The notes under the pieces are model-generated. The model ran no database searches and had not been told where the DNA came from. It worked only from the letters and a program-made list of their open reading frames with translations. From JAVVXB01 sp036651815 (GTDB lineage Bacteria > Bacillota > Clostridia > Christensenellales > CAG-138), in NCBI GenBank assembly GCA_036651815.1, contig JAVVXB010000001.1, positions 91,208 through 155,207 on the forward strand: a stretch of DNA of 64,000 nt, given 5' to 3'. The first letter of the stretch is position 1. Each line of letters begins with the position of its first letter. The translations under genes and the position numbers were made by a program. This document shows positions 17,000 to 26,212 of this stretch, piece after piece.

Positions 17000-18934
17000 A
17001 TGATTGCGCAGGCAATAGAAGCATATAAAAGTGCGCTGCATCTTGGGCAAAGAGAATTTCGCGCATGTGTTGCACATGGACAGAATCCATACCCGGCACT
17101 GCTTTCTGATGAACTACCGGATATTAACGCGGTTCGCCAGGAGCATGCGGGCATAATAGAGGTACCGGCGGAACAATTTATCGGCGTTGGCAACGCATCC
17201 CGACAAGAAGCGTTTTCGGCAGGATTCATGCCGTTGCTTGGCGAAACGTCTGAATTTGCAGGTAAGTGGATTGCCCTTTGCAACGCGCATTTAGAGAATG
17301 GCATTCGCGATGCTGTGAAGGCTTATGATTATATGAACCGATACTTTGTGGAAGAAGGCAACAAGCGTGTCAGCGTACTTAAATATCTGGGGGCTTCTCA
17401 TATTGCGGCGGATGTTACACGTTTGATCCCCCCGAAAAATGGCGAGAAGGAAAACAACATTTATTATGAGTTTCTGGATTTTCATCGGCAGACCGGTATT
17501 CCAGATATCTATTTTTCAGAGGAAGGCCGCTTTGCAAGGCTATTGCAAACGGTGGGAAAAAACGAAGGCCAAGTATGGACCGACGATGAGAAGATGGCGT
17601 TGCGGGCGGCTTATCAGCGTTTCTTTGCGGTCTTCAATAAATACAACGCCAAAAGATTTCAGGTATCCTGCAGCGATGCGTTCTTGGCATATGCGGACAT
17701 CTGTGGCTACGAGACACTTCGCACACAAACGGAAGATGAAATCGCGGCAAATCTTATGCAGATGCGGGACGAAGTGGTCGTTCTCGGACGTACGGATGCC
17801 GTGAAACTGAGCCTAAATCCGATGCCGGCTTCGCAGGCGCCACTGCTGAACAAACTCCTACCGGTGCATTCTGCAGAACTGCGAACTGCATTTTTGTTTG
17901 AAAAAACGGTTGAGACTTCGCCATGGACGGCGGTGCACGATGCTGGCCGACGAAGAATGGAACGAAACTTTAAGGGCAAGGTCGGCACAGTAAGCTACGA
18001 TCGGGTGATGGTCGGCCAAAATGATGAGGAAATTCTTGAACGGGCAATTGCAGAGGGGGCGGATGTAATTTTCACGACCACGCCAAAGATGATATCCGCC
18101 AGCGTAAAGGCAGCGGTACAGCATCCGGGGGTGAAGATCTTAAACTGTTCGCTGAATATGGTGCATCCATCCGTTCGCACCTACTACGCGCGCGTGTATG
18201 AAGCCAAGTTTTTAATTGGCGCAATTGCAGGCGCGATGTGCGAAAATGATACCATTGGTTATTTGGCGGATTATCCAATATTTGGCGTTCCTGCCAACAT
18301 CAATGCCTTTGCCAAAGGAGTCCAAATGGTCAATCCCCGCGCACGCGTTCAGCTTGAATGGACAAGTATCGCGGGACATGATCCGTATACGGCGTTCCGA
18401 GATAACGGTGTTACGTTGATTTCAGGGCGGGACCTGCGTAGCTTGGAATGGGAAGTGCAGAGCTATGGCCTGTATCAGCAGCATGTCGATGGCGTGGAAT
18501 GGCTTGCGTTGCCTTACTGGCACTGGGGCAAAATGTACACGGAGATTGTTTCCAGCATTTTGTGTGGCACATGGAAAACAGAGGCGACACGCGCTGAGGA
18601 GCAGGCAATCAACTATTGGTGGGGGCTGTCCAGCGGGGTGCTGGACGTGACGTGCAGCGGTAGCTTGCCAACTGGCACCGTGCGGCTGATGGAGGTGCTG
18701 CGGGAGTCGATTCTATCCGGTAAGCTGGATGCCTTGGCACCTTTTCCGGAACCATATTTGACGGAGATGGAACGTACCACACTAAAAAGCCCGTCTCCTG
18801 AGGATATTCTCAGGATGGATACGCTGGCGGAGAACGTGGTGGGGAGTATTCCGGAAATGGAGATACTCATCGAGGAGGCCAAGCCACTTGTAAGATTGCA
18901 GGGCCTGCGCGCGCAGGAGGCACAACGGCTATGA
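17000..18934 (+). CDS. BMP-family ligand-binding protein without signal peptide
   Basis: A 644-residue protein. The C-terminal half, from about residue 325 (GKVGTVSYD) to 590, matches the Bmp/PnrA (PF02608) periplasmic-binding fold seen in nucleoside-binding lipoproteins: ERAIAEGADVIFTTTPKM, EAKFLIGAIAGAMCEN and TIGYLADYPIFGVPANINAFAKG are typical. The N-terminal half is largely helical and includes FVEEGNKRVSVLKYLGA, which resembles ParB-like nuclease-fold motifs (inference). No signal peptide, lipobox or membrane helix is seen, so it should be cytoplasmic, unlike transport BMP proteins. ATG 17000 has AGGAGG 7 nt upstream. The stop overlaps the phosphoesterase start (ATGA). Proteins of this build occur in Clostridia; a role in nucleoside sensing is only a guess. 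Confidence 0.8.
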   Translation: MIAQAIEAYKSALHLGQREFRACVAHGQNPYPALLSDELPDINAVRQEHAGIIEVPAEQFIGVGNASRQEAFSAGFMPLLGETSEFAGKWIALCNAHLENGIRDAVKAYDYMNRYFVEEGNKRVSVLKYLGASHIAADVTRLIPPKNGEKENNIYYEFLDFHRQTGIPDIYFSEEGRFARLLQTVGKNEGQVWTDDEKMALRAAYQRFFAVFNKYNAKRFQVSCSDAFLAYADICGYETLRTQTEDEIAANLMQMRDEVVVLGRTDAVKLSLNPMPASQAPLLNKLLPVHSAELRTAFLFEKTVETSPWTAVHDAGRRRMERNFKGKVGTVSYDRVMVGQNDEEILERAIAEGADVIFTTTPKMISASVKAAVQHPGVKILNCSLNMVHPSVRTYYARVYEAKFLIGAIAGAMCENDTIGYLADYPIFGVPANINAFAKGVQMVNPRARVQLEWTSIAGHDPYTAFRDNGVTLISGRDLRSLEWEVQSYGLYQQHVDGVEWLALPYWHWGKMYTEIVSSILCGTWKTEATRAEEQAINYWWGLSSGVLDVTCSGSLPTGTVRLMEVLRESILSGKLDALAPFPEPYLTEMERTTLKSPSPEDILRMDTLAENVVGSIPEMEILIEEAKPLVRLQGLRAQEAQRL

Positions 18935-19587
18935 GTGAGCAGCGGCAGATACGTATTCTTGTCGTGGGTGATGTGGAGGCGAAGTACCTCTGGGACTATT
19001 ATCAGCCGGGCAGACTGGATGGCATCGGCTTGATTCTTGCGGCCGGCGACTTGGATCCACATTATCTTTCATTTCTGGCCACGTTTTCAAAAGGCCCGGT
19101 TCTTTATATTCATGGAAACCATGATGACCGGTATGCGGAAACGCCGCCGGAAGGCTGCATCTGCATTGAAGACCAGCTATATGTGCATCAGGGCTTGCGG
19201 ATTGTCGGGCTTGGCGGCTGTTTACGGTATAATCAAGGGATCAACCAATACTCGGAGCGCGAGATGATGCGGCGTATCAGACGGTTGCAACTTCCCCTGC
19301 TGAGATATGGAGGCTGTGATATTTTGCTGACACATGCGCCAGCAAGAGGCCTGCATGACGGCTCGGACCCAACGCATTGCGGATTTCAATGCTTTGTATC
19401 GTTTCTGGATCGTTATCAACCCATGTGCTTTGTGCACAGTCATATTCATCCAAGCTATCTGGACGGATATGCAAGGATAGACACTTATCATGGCGTGCAG
19501 ATTATCAACGCGTATGAAAAATATATATTTGAATTGCCCGTTCCAACAGACAGACAGAAGGGTGGTAATCGGAACGGCCGTGCATAA
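18931..19587 (+). CDS. Calcineurin-like metallophosphoesterase
   Basis: A 218-residue cytoplasmic phosphoesterase. The dinuclear metal motifs appear in order: VVGDVE, AAGDLD, YIHGNHDD, LTHAPARG and HSHIHPSY. The first motif lacks the usual DxH (here G-D-V-E), so the first metal site may use Glu; the other ligands are conserved. It overlaps the BMP-domain gene by four bases and is surely co-translated, suggesting that the binding protein senses a ligand related to its substrate. The 158 bases after the stop, up to the convergent repressor gene, show no clear gene or terminator. Confidence 0.85.
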   Translation: MSEQRQIRILVVGDVEAKYLWDYYQPGRLDGIGLILAAGDLDPHYLSFLATFSKGPVLYIHGNHDDRYAETPPEGCICIEDQLYVHQGLRIVGLGGCLRYNQGINQYSEREMMRRIRRLQLPLLRYGGCDILLTHAPARGLHDGSDPTHCGFQCFVSFLDRYQPMCFVHSHIHPSYLDGYARIDTYHGVQIINAYEKYIFELPVPTDRQKGGNRNGRA

Positions 19588-19745
19588 TAACGTCAATGCA
19601 AAGGCAAAGTATGACCGGTTTCACGCTGAAAATAAAACGTTTAGCAACAATGAAACACTTCTTGCCGCGAAAACAATCTTGCATCAAAATGGTGTTGATC
19701 GAAGTGGGATAGCCATGCTGCGTTGAGCAATCCGGCAACGGGAGA

Positions 19746-20387
19746 TCATTTTTGGTAGATGTCAGGATTGATGTAGGATACTGCCTTGCCGACAATGCGG
19801 ACGTTGCTGCGCGTGGTGACAACCGTAGGGGCATAGGATGTGTTTTCGGCCATAAGTACCAACTGGGTATCATTTTTGTAGATACGGCGGATGGACAGTT
19901 TATTATCGATGAGTACCGCGGCAATCTCATGATTATCCACATCCTCCTGAGCACGGATAAAGACAATATCGCCCTCGTGAACACCAATTTTTTCCATGCT
20001 GTCGTCATAGAACAGCAACGTAAAGTCACAATGTACATTTGGCGGAAGCTCATCGTAGCAGAGAATATTGCATTTGTCCAGCAGCGTTCCCTTGATGACG
20101 GGATTAATGCGTGGCTTGGTGCTGGATTCCGGCGCATCGGCGATCTCCGTTGCCAGCGGACGTGACACAGGATGCTGGCGGCGCGTCTCATCATCGATTG
20201 CTAAATAATCCACGGTGACCTCAAAATAGGCGGATAACTTTAAAAGCGTGGAGCGTTTTACGTTTTCCGTTCCTTTTGCATAAAAATTCACAATTGTCAT
20301 GTAGGGAATGCCTGCCTCGCGCGCAAGTTCCGACTTGTTCAAACCGCGCTCTTGCATGAGCAAATCCAATTTGTCTGTCATTGTCAT
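19746..20387 (-). CDS. XRE-type regulator with S24 (LexA/CI-like) peptidase domain
   Basis: A 213-residue repressor-like protein. Residues 5-60 are a Cro/CI helix-turn-helix (LNKSELAREAGIPYMTIVNFYAKG). Residues 100-213 are an S24 peptidase domain with the catalytic pair Ser130 (YDDSM) and Lys163 (DNKLSIRR). The hinge has neither the Ala-Gly nor the Cys-Gly pair cut in LexA, CI and UmuD, so self-cleavage may use another site or not occur. The start at 20387 has a GAGGA site 7 nt away on the minus strand. It reads divergently from malic enzyme; a promoter and an inverted repeat lie between them. No phage genes are near, so it is a chromosomal regulator rather than an obvious prophage repressor. 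Confidence 0.85.
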   Translation of the reverse strand: MTMTDKLDLLMQERGLNKSELAREAGIPYMTIVNFYAKGTENVKRSTLLKLSAYFEVTVDYLAIDDETRRQHPVSRPLATEIADAPESSTKPRINPVIKGTLLDKCNILCYDELPPNVHCDFTLLFYDDSMEKIGVHEGDIVFIRAQEDVDNHEIAAVLIDNKLSIRRIYKNDTQLVLMAENTSYAPTVVTTRSNVRIVGKAVSYINPDIYQK

Positions 20388-20405
20388 TTGTTTATCCTCG
20401 GAAAC

Positions 20406-20434
20406 ATCATACGCTAACTGATGCTGTAAAGCAA
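20406..20434 (-). promoter_or_regulatory. Promoter of the XRE/S24 gene
   Basis: On the minus strand: TTGCTT (20429-20434), 17-bp spacer, TATGAT (20406-20411). It lies 18 bases upstream of the start codon and overlaps one half of an inverted repeat. Confidence 0.6.
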
Positions 20435-20454
20435 GAAAAACTACCATACAGCAT
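20421..20454. repeat. Inverted repeat, candidate operator of the S24 repressor
   Basis: ATGCTGTA at 20421-20428 and its exact reverse complement TACAGCAT at 20447-20454, 18 bp apart. One half is inside the spacer of the repressor's promoter and the other just upstream of its -35, a position suited to autorepression. A DinR/LexA-like GAACATATGTCT (20456-20467) lies next to it but departs from the SOS consensus at two bases. Confidence 0.5.
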
Positions 20455-20487
20455 AGAACATATGTCTATTCCATGACCGGTGGTTGC

Positions 20488-20516
20488 TTGAATCATGGAT
20501 AAAAATAGGATATAAT
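20488..20516 (+). promoter_or_regulatory. Promoter of malic enzyme
   Basis: TTGAAT (20488-20493), 17-bp spacer, TATAAT (20511-20516). The leader is about 30 nt and includes an AGGAG-type site before ATG 20554. Confidence 0.75.
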
Positions 20517-20553
20517 TTATATATTAAAAAGAGAATAGGATAGGAGCAAGCAA

Positions 20554-21729
20554 ATGGATTACGCAAAGGAAAGCTTACGCCTGCACGGCGAATGGAAGGG
20601 CAAGATCGAGGTTGTTGCAACCGTCCCGGTGGCTTCAAAGGAAGATTTATCGCTGGCCTATACGCCGGGCGTAGCGCAGCCGTGTTTGGAAATTCAAAAG
20701 GACGTGAATAAAAGCTATGAGCTGACACGACGGTGGAATCTGTGCTTGGTCGTGACTGACGGCACAGCGGTGCTAGGCCTTGGCGATATCGGCCCGGAGG
20801 CCGGCATGCCGGTAATGGAAGGCAAGTGCGTGTTGTTTAAAACCTTTGGGGGCGTGGATGCATTTCCACTGTGCATCAAGAGCAAGGATGTAGACGAAAT
20901 TGTGAATACAATCTACCTGATTTCCGGTAGCTTTGGTGGGGTGAATCTTGAAGATATTGCAGCGCCTAGATGCTTCGAAATCGAGAAAAAGCTTAAGGAA
21001 AAATGCGATATTCCGATATTTCATGATGATCAGCATGGTACGGCAGTGATTACGCTGGCGGGCTTGACGAATGCGCTAAAGGTGGTTAAAAAAAGCAAGC
21101 ATGATGTTAAAATTGTGATCAATGGCGCGGGTGCGGCGGCCATCAGTATCACAAGGCTGCTGCTTTCCGACGGATTTACGGACGTAACGCTGTGCGACCG
21201 GAAAGGCACAATCTATGAAGGTCGCGCGGAAGGCATGAACGCAATCAAGGACGAAATGGCAAAGGTGACAAATCGTGCTAAGAAAGTTGGATCGCTTGCA
21301 GATGCACTTGCGGGCGTGGATGTGTTTATCGGGGTATCAGCACCAGGTGTTGTGACAACAGAGATGGTGAAAACGATGGCTGGGGACGCGATTATTTTTG
21401 CGTGCGCCAACCCCACACCGGAGATTTTCCCCGATGATGCCAAGGCAGGTGGCGCACGTGTCATCGCCACGGGCAGAAGCGATTATCCGAACCAAATCAA
21501 CAATGTGCTGGCATTTCCGGGAATCTTCCGCGGCACGTTTGATGTGCGCGCAAGCGATATCAACGATGAGATGAAGATCGCGGCGGCGTATGCGCTGGCA
21601 GGGTTGATTGGCGATGATGAACTGAGCGCGGATTATATCATTCCAAAGGCGTTCGATCCACGCGTAGGGCAAACGGTAGCGACTGCGGTTGCGGAGGCCG
21701 CCAGAAAAACTGGCGTGGCGAGAATCTAA
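20554..21729 (+). CDS. NAD-type malic enzyme
   Basis: Oxidative decarboxylation of malate to pyruvate and CO2 in the cytoplasm. The 391-residue length fits the short bacterial malic enzymes without a phosphotransacetylase domain. Conserved segments are LAYTPGVAQPC with the catalytic Tyr, VTDGTAVLGLGDIGP, FGGVNLEDIAAPRCF with the acidic metal ligands, FHDDQHGTAVI, the Rossmann GAGAAAI, and ANPTPEIFPDDA. The cofactor (NAD or NADP) is not decided here. PPDK follows after 136 bases; together they can convert malate to pyruvate and then to PEP, a gluconeogenic route used by anaerobes, although each gene has its own promoter. Confidence 0.94.
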   Translation: MDYAKESLRLHGEWKGKIEVVATVPVASKEDLSLAYTPGVAQPCLEIQKDVNKSYELTRRWNLCLVVTDGTAVLGLGDIGPEAGMPVMEGKCVLFKTFGGVDAFPLCIKSKDVDEIVNTIYLISGSFGGVNLEDIAAPRCFEIEKKLKEKCDIPIFHDDQHGTAVITLAGLTNALKVVKKSKHDVKIVINGAGAAAISITRLLLSDGFTDVTLCDRKGTIYEGRAEGMNAIKDEMAKVTNRAKKVGSLADALAGVDVFIGVSAPGVVTTEMVKTMAGDAIIFACANPTPEIFPDDAKAGGARVIATGRSDYPNQINNVLAFPGIFRGTFDVRASDINDEMKIAAAYALAGLIGDDELSADYIIPKAFDPRVGQTVATAVAEAARKTGVARI

Positions 21730-21744
21730 CTTAGAGTCCCAAAT

Positions 21745-21776
21745 TTGCGCTGCTTTTGACGGGGCAGCGCAATTTG
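21745..21776 (+). terminator. Probable terminator after malic enzyme
   Basis: A perfect 9-bp GC-rich stem (21745-21753 with 21764-21772), 10-nt loop, followed by only TTTG. The T run is short, so read-through to ppdK is possible. Confidence 0.55.
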
Positions 21777-21799
21777 TGGTTTCAAAATTCTGAAAGGTC

Positions 21800-21828
21800 T
21801 TGCACATACATGGTCTTACGGATATAAT
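21800..21828 (+). promoter_or_regulatory. Promoter of ppdK
   Basis: TATAAT at 21823-21828 with a weak TTGCAC at 21800-21805 and a 17-bp spacer. Confidence 0.55.
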
Positions 21829-21865
21829 GAAAAATTGACTGAAGATATTTAGGGAGGAACAAAAT

Positions 21866-24499
21866 TTGGCACATAAGTACGTTTACCTGTTCAGTGAAGG
21901 CGGCGCAGACATGCGTGCGCTGCTCGGCGGAAAGGGCGCAAACCTCGCTGAGATGACCAATCTGGGGCTGCCGGTTCCGTTTGGATTCACGGTTTCCACG
22001 GAAGCTTGCATTCGCTACTATAAGGATAACAAAACGATTGCCGATGAAATCATCGAGCAGGTCTATGAGGCACTGGAAAAGAGTGAGAAGGACGCGAACA
22101 AAAAGTTTGGCGATCCGACCAATCCATTTCTTGTCTCCGTCCGCAGCGGCGCACGCGCTTCGATGCCGGGCATGATGGATACCATCCTGAACCTTGGCTT
22201 GAACGACAAAACCGTGGTCGGTCTGGCAGAGCTCACGAATAACGAGCGCTTTGCATTTGATAGCTACCGCCGTTTTATCCAGATGTTTTCGGATGTCGTT
22301 ATGGACGTTGAAAAGTCAAAGTTTGACGCAATCTTTGATGATGCAAAAAAGACGAACCACTGCAAACTCGATACCGAATTGAACGCAGAGAATCTCAAAG
22401 AAGTTGTCAAGCGCTATAAGAAATTGTATGCCGAGGAAAAAGGCGTGGAGTTTCCGCAGGATCCAAAAGAACAGCTGATGGAATCAATCAAGGCCGTATT
22501 CCGTAGCTGGGACAACCCTCGCGCTATCGTGTACCGCAGAAAGAACGATATTCCATCCGACTGGGGAACCGCCGTCAACGTGCAGAGCATGGTGTTTGGC
22601 AACATGGGCAGCGACTGTGGCACTGGCGTTGCGTTTACGCGTAATCCATCCACGGGCGAAAAGAAGCTCTATGGTGAATTCTTAATGAACGCGCAGGGCG
22701 AAGACGTGGTCGCTGGAATTCGCACGCCGTCACCCATCGAAGAGCTTCGAATCTCTCAGCCGGAGGTGTACAAGCAATTTGTAGCCATCGCCAATAAGCT
22801 GGAGGCTCATTACCGCGATATGCAGGATATGGAGTTTACGATTGAACGCGGACGCTTGTTCATGCTGCAGACGCGCAACGGCAAGCGCACAGCAGCCGCG
22901 GCTTTGCAGATTGCTGTCGATCTTGTGAATGAGAAGATGATTACAAAGGAAGAGGCGCTGATTAAGATTGACCCGAAGTCGCTTGACGCGTTGCTTCACC
23001 CCACATTTGAGCCGAAGGCACTTAAAAAAGCCAAGCCCATTGCCAGCGGACTGCCCGCTTCCCCCGGCGCAGCCTGCGGACGTGTCTACTTTACAGCTGC
23101 GGATGCCATGGAGGCAGCTAAGCGCGGCGAGAAGGTCATATTGGTTCGTCTTGAAACCAGTCCAGAGGATATCGAGGGCATGTATGCCGCGGAAGGCGTG
23201 TTGACTGCACGCGGCGGAATGACCTCTCACGCAGCGGTTGTGGCGCGCGGCATGGGTACCTGCTGCGTGGCCGGTTGCTCTGATGTAATGATTCTGGAAA
23301 AGAGCCGTACGTTTACCACGGTGAGTGGTCTGCAATTTAACGAAGGCGACTGGCTGAGTCTCGATGGGTCCACCGGCAATGTCTATGGCGATGCACTTCC
23401 CACCATCGATGCACAGGTTTCCGGTAATTTTGCTACCATCATGCAATGGTCGGATGATTTCCGCACGCTCAAAGTCCGCACGAACGCTGACAATCCGCAT
23501 GATGCGGAAGTAGCCGTCAAGTTTGGCGCCGAGGGTATCGGCTTATGTCGGACGGAGCACATGTTCTTTGATGAAAGCCGGATTCCGGCTATGCGCGAGA
23601 TGATCGTGAGCAAGAATGAAGAGAGCAGACGCCGCGCACTGGCAAAGCTGCTGCCTATGCAGCGCTCGGATTTTAAGGGGATTTACAAGGCCATGGGTAG
23701 CCGTCCGGTTACCATTCGGTTTTTGGATCCGCCGTTACATGAATTTCTGCCTTCCGAGGATAACGACATCCGTTCGTTAGCCAAGGAGATGGGTCTTTCG
23801 TTTGAAGAGCTCAAGCTGACGGTTGCCAACCTGCACGAGTTCAACCCGATGCTTGGTCATCGAGGCTGCCGTCTGGCGGTTACCTATCCGGAAATTGCAG
23901 AGATGCAGACGCGTGCCGTCATCGAAGCGGCCATCGAAACCAGGGAAGAAACCGGCATTCAGATCATTCCGGAGATCATGATTCCTCTCGTTGGAGAACC
24001 CAAGGAATTGGAGTATGTTAAGACTGTGGTTGACAGGACTGCACATGAGGTCATGAAGGAACGTGGCATCGAAATCCCTTACATGGTCGGTACGATGATC
24101 GAGGTTCCTCGTGCGGCGCTGATGGCTGACAAGATTGCTGAATATGCACAGTTCTTCAGCTTTGGCACGAATGATCTTAGCCAGATGACCTTTGGCTTCA
24201 GCCGGGATGACGCGGGGAAGTTCCTCGATGATTATTATAAGAAGAAAATCTTCGAGTCCGATCCATTTGCGCGTCTGGACCAAGAAGGCGTTGGCAAACT
24301 GGTCAAGATGGCAGCTGAACTTGGCCGCAGCGCTCGCCCAGATATCAAACTGGGCATCTGCGGTGAACATGGCGGTGATCCATCAAGCATCGAGTTCTGC
24401 CACAATGTGGGGCTGAACTATGTCTCCTGCTCACCGTTCCGTGTGCCGATTGCGCGGCTTTCCGCGGCGCAGGCAAGGATCAACGAACTGTCCAAATAG
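21866..24499 (+). CDS. ppdK: Pyruvate, phosphate dikinase
   Basis: PPDK interconverts pyruvate, ATP and Pi with PEP, AMP and PPi. The 877 residues include the N-terminal ATP-binding domain (GGKGANLAEM, VRSGARASMPGMMDT), the central phosphohistidine domain with His455 in GGMTSHAAVVARGMG, and the C-terminal PEP/pyruvate barrel (GLCRTEHMF, GTNDLSQMTFGFSRDD, CGEHGGDP). The His number equals that of the Clostridium symbiosum enzyme. The start is TTG 21866: it lies 8 nt behind AGGGAGGA and no ATG is available before the conserved KYVYLF. Operates with the upstream malic enzyme in C3/C4 metabolism. Confidence 0.97.
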   Translation: MAHKYVYLFSEGGADMRALLGGKGANLAEMTNLGLPVPFGFTVSTEACIRYYKDNKTIADEIIEQVYEALEKSEKDANKKFGDPTNPFLVSVRSGARASMPGMMDTILNLGLNDKTVVGLAELTNNERFAFDSYRRFIQMFSDVVMDVEKSKFDAIFDDAKKTNHCKLDTELNAENLKEVVKRYKKLYAEEKGVEFPQDPKEQLMESIKAVFRSWDNPRAIVYRRKNDIPSDWGTAVNVQSMVFGNMGSDCGTGVAFTRNPSTGEKKLYGEFLMNAQGEDVVAGIRTPSPIEELRISQPEVYKQFVAIANKLEAHYRDMQDMEFTIERGRLFMLQTRNGKRTAAAALQIAVDLVNEKMITKEEALIKIDPKSLDALLHPTFEPKALKKAKPIASGLPASPGAACGRVYFTAADAMEAAKRGEKVILVRLETSPEDIEGMYAAEGVLTARGGMTSHAAVVARGMGTCCVAGCSDVMILEKSRTFTTVSGLQFNEGDWLSLDGSTGNVYGDALPTIDAQVSGNFATIMQWSDDFRTLKVRTNADNPHDAEVAVKFGAEGIGLCRTEHMFFDESRIPAMREMIVSKNEESRRRALAKLLPMQRSDFKGIYKAMGSRPVTIRFLDPPLHEFLPSEDNDIRSLAKEMGLSFEELKLTVANLHEFNPMLGHRGCRLAVTYPEIAEMQTRAVIEAAIETREETGIQIIPEIMIPLVGEPKELEYVKTVVDRTAHEVMKERGIEIPYMVGTMIEVPRAALMADKIAEYAQFFSFGTNDLSQMTFGFSRDDAGKFLDDYYKKKIFESDPFARLDQEGVGKLVKMAAELGRSARPDIKLGICGEHGGDPSSIEFCHNVGLNYVSCSPFRVPIARLSAAQARINELSK

Positions 24500-24518
24500 T
24501 CAAACTTGGATTCTCGAC

Positions 24519-24546
24519 AGAGCCGACAGCATTTGCTGTCGGCTCT
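24519..24546 (+). terminator. Hairpin after ppdK
   Basis: A perfect 13-bp stem (24519-24531 with 24534-24546) with a 2-nt nominal loop. There is no T run, so it may act as an mRNA 3'-end stabiliser or a weak terminator; it precedes the ger operon. Confidence 0.6.
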
Positions 24547-24568
24547 ACTTGTATGATGAGGATGGCTT

Positions 24569-26212
24569 TTGCAGATACTCTCTGGTATGGAAGAAATGGG
24601 AAAACGACGCGGCTGGTGCAATTTTTTTGCCCGTATGCGCTTTGACCGGCCAAATGCCGCATTTGAATTACTGGAGACGGAGCATGGACAACCCTCGTTC
24701 TGGGGCGGTTGGCAGGAAAACTGCGCCGGGGTGGATTCTGTACAGCAGACAGCGGATGACGCCATCAATAGGAGTTTAGCGAAAAATCGTCAGCGGTTAT
24801 CGCGCGAGCTACGTGGGGAGATTAACTCCGATTTGATTTTGCGCCCGTTTGTGCTTGGTGGTGCTGTTCCTGCGCTTGCGGCATTTTTAAACGGCATGGC
24901 TGATGGAGAACAGATCAATGATTTTATTTTAAAACCGGGTATGCGCCGTGACTGTATGCAAAACGCTGGGGAGCAGTGGGCGGCTTTTGCACTTGAAAAT
25001 GTTTTTGCTATGCAGGAAGCGGAGCTCTCCAGCAGTTGGGGGACAGCCAAAGAAGCCATTGAAGAAGGCAGGACGGTCGTTTTTATCGAGGGAGATATCA
25101 GCGCGGTACTGATGGATACCCGTGGTTTTGCGAGCCGCTCGGTGACCACGCCACAGAATGAGGTCGTGATCCTTGGGCCACATGAGGCGTTTACGGAGAA
25201 TATTCGAACGAACGTGACGCTGATCCGCCGCATTATCAAAACGGACGATCTGGTCTGCGAATTTCGGAAATCCGGTGGAAAAAACAACAATCGGATTGCA
25301 ATTTTATATCGGGATGGCCTAGCAAATCCAAGCTTGATCAATGAAGTCAAGCGCAGGTTCGCAGCCGTTGATACGCTGATGGTGTTATCTATCGGCACGT
25401 TGGAGCAGTTGACGGAAGCGCATCCGTTTTCACCGCTGCCGCAGTCGCTGACTACGGAGCGGCCGGATCGAGTGGCATCGTATCTGATGCAGGGGCATGT
25501 GGCGGTACTGTGTGAGGGCAGTCCGTTCAGCAACGTAATGCCAGCGACGCTCTTTGCCATCATGAGCTCCGGCGAGGACGCCTATCTGCGTCAGCCAGTG
25601 GGGACGATCGTGCGGATCGTACGGTATGTGGGTGCATTTCTGTCCATCATCATGCCCGCTTACTTTCTTGCACTGGCGCTGCATCATCAGGGCATGCTTT
25701 CCGGAGAGGTGCTGGCGACGGTGATTGCATCGCGCAATATGGTATTTTTACCACTGGGCGTAGAGATGCTCTTTCTGCTGTTTGTGTTCCAACTTGTCCG
25801 ACAAGCCGGCATCAGCGTACCGGGGGCAATGGGACAGAGCATTGGCATTATCGGTGGCCTGATTCTTGGACAGGCGGCAGTGAGCGCCAATATTGTCAGT
25901 AAGGTGGTGCTGATAATCGTTGCGTTAGCTGGGCTAGGCAATTTCTGCATTCCCGATTACAACACGCAGTTGGCGGCGGCTTATTACCGCATCACACTGG
26001 CCATGTTTGCATGGCTGGGCGGATTATTGGGACTTTCCTGTGCGCTGCTGATTACCATTGCGATGTTGTCCAGTCTCAAGTCGTATGGCGTGCCGTTTCT
26101 GACACCGGTTTCTCCAAAAACATACGCGAAGGGTCCGACGGTTTTACGTGGAAGGGTAGAGATGCATCTGCGACCCACGGATTATATCAATGGTAGGAGG
26201 AGAAAGCCATGA
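24569..26212 (+). CDS. Spore germination protein, GerA-type A subunit
   Basis: The A subunit of a germinant receptor in the spore inner membrane. The 547-residue protein has a soluble N-terminal domain with GDISAVLMDTRGF, FTENIRTNVTLIRRIIKT and LYRDGLANPSLINEVKRR, then LCEGSPFSNVMPATLF and at least four membrane helices from about residue 350, ending in SYGVPFLTPVSP, which is characteristic. The first 60 residues look divergent, with a cluster of Arg and Lys. TTG 24569 has GAGGA 6 nt upstream; ATG 24587 has no site and would remove six residues. The stop overlaps the B subunit by four bases. Confidence 0.93.
   Translation: MQILSGMEEMGKRRGWCNFFARMRFDRPNAAFELLETEHGQPSFWGGWQENCAGVDSVQQTADDAINRSLAKNRQRLSRELRGEINSDLILRPFVLGGAVPALAAFLNGMADGEQINDFILKPGMRRDCMQNAGEQWAAFALENVFAMQEAELSSSWGTAKEAIEEGRTVVFIEGDISAVLMDTRGFASRSVTTPQNEVVILGPHEAFTENIRTNVTLIRRIIKTDDLVCEFRKSGGKNNNRIAILYRDGLANPSLINEVKRRFAAVDTLMVLSIGTLEQLTEAHPFSPLPQSLTTERPDRVASYLMQGHVAVLCEGSPFSNVMPATLFAIMSSGEDAYLRQPVGTIVRIVRYVGAFLSIIMPAYFLALALHHQGMLSGEVLATVIASRNMVFLPLGVEMLFLLFVFQLVRQAGISVPGAMGQSIGIIGGLILGQAAVSANIVSKVVLIIVALAGLGNFCIPDYNTQLAAAYYRITLAMFAWLGGLLGLSCALLITIAMLSSLKSYGVPFLTPVSPKTYAKGPTVLRGRVEMHLRPTDYINGRRRKP

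Noticed and set aside
20456..20467. SOS box for LexA/DinR (GAACATATGTCT)
   Set aside because: Two of the outer bases depart from the consensus, and no DNA-repair gene is next to it; kept only as a remark.
22730..23500. Minus-strand 256-codon frame
   Set aside because: It lies wholly inside ppdK, has no SD and no recognisable motif.
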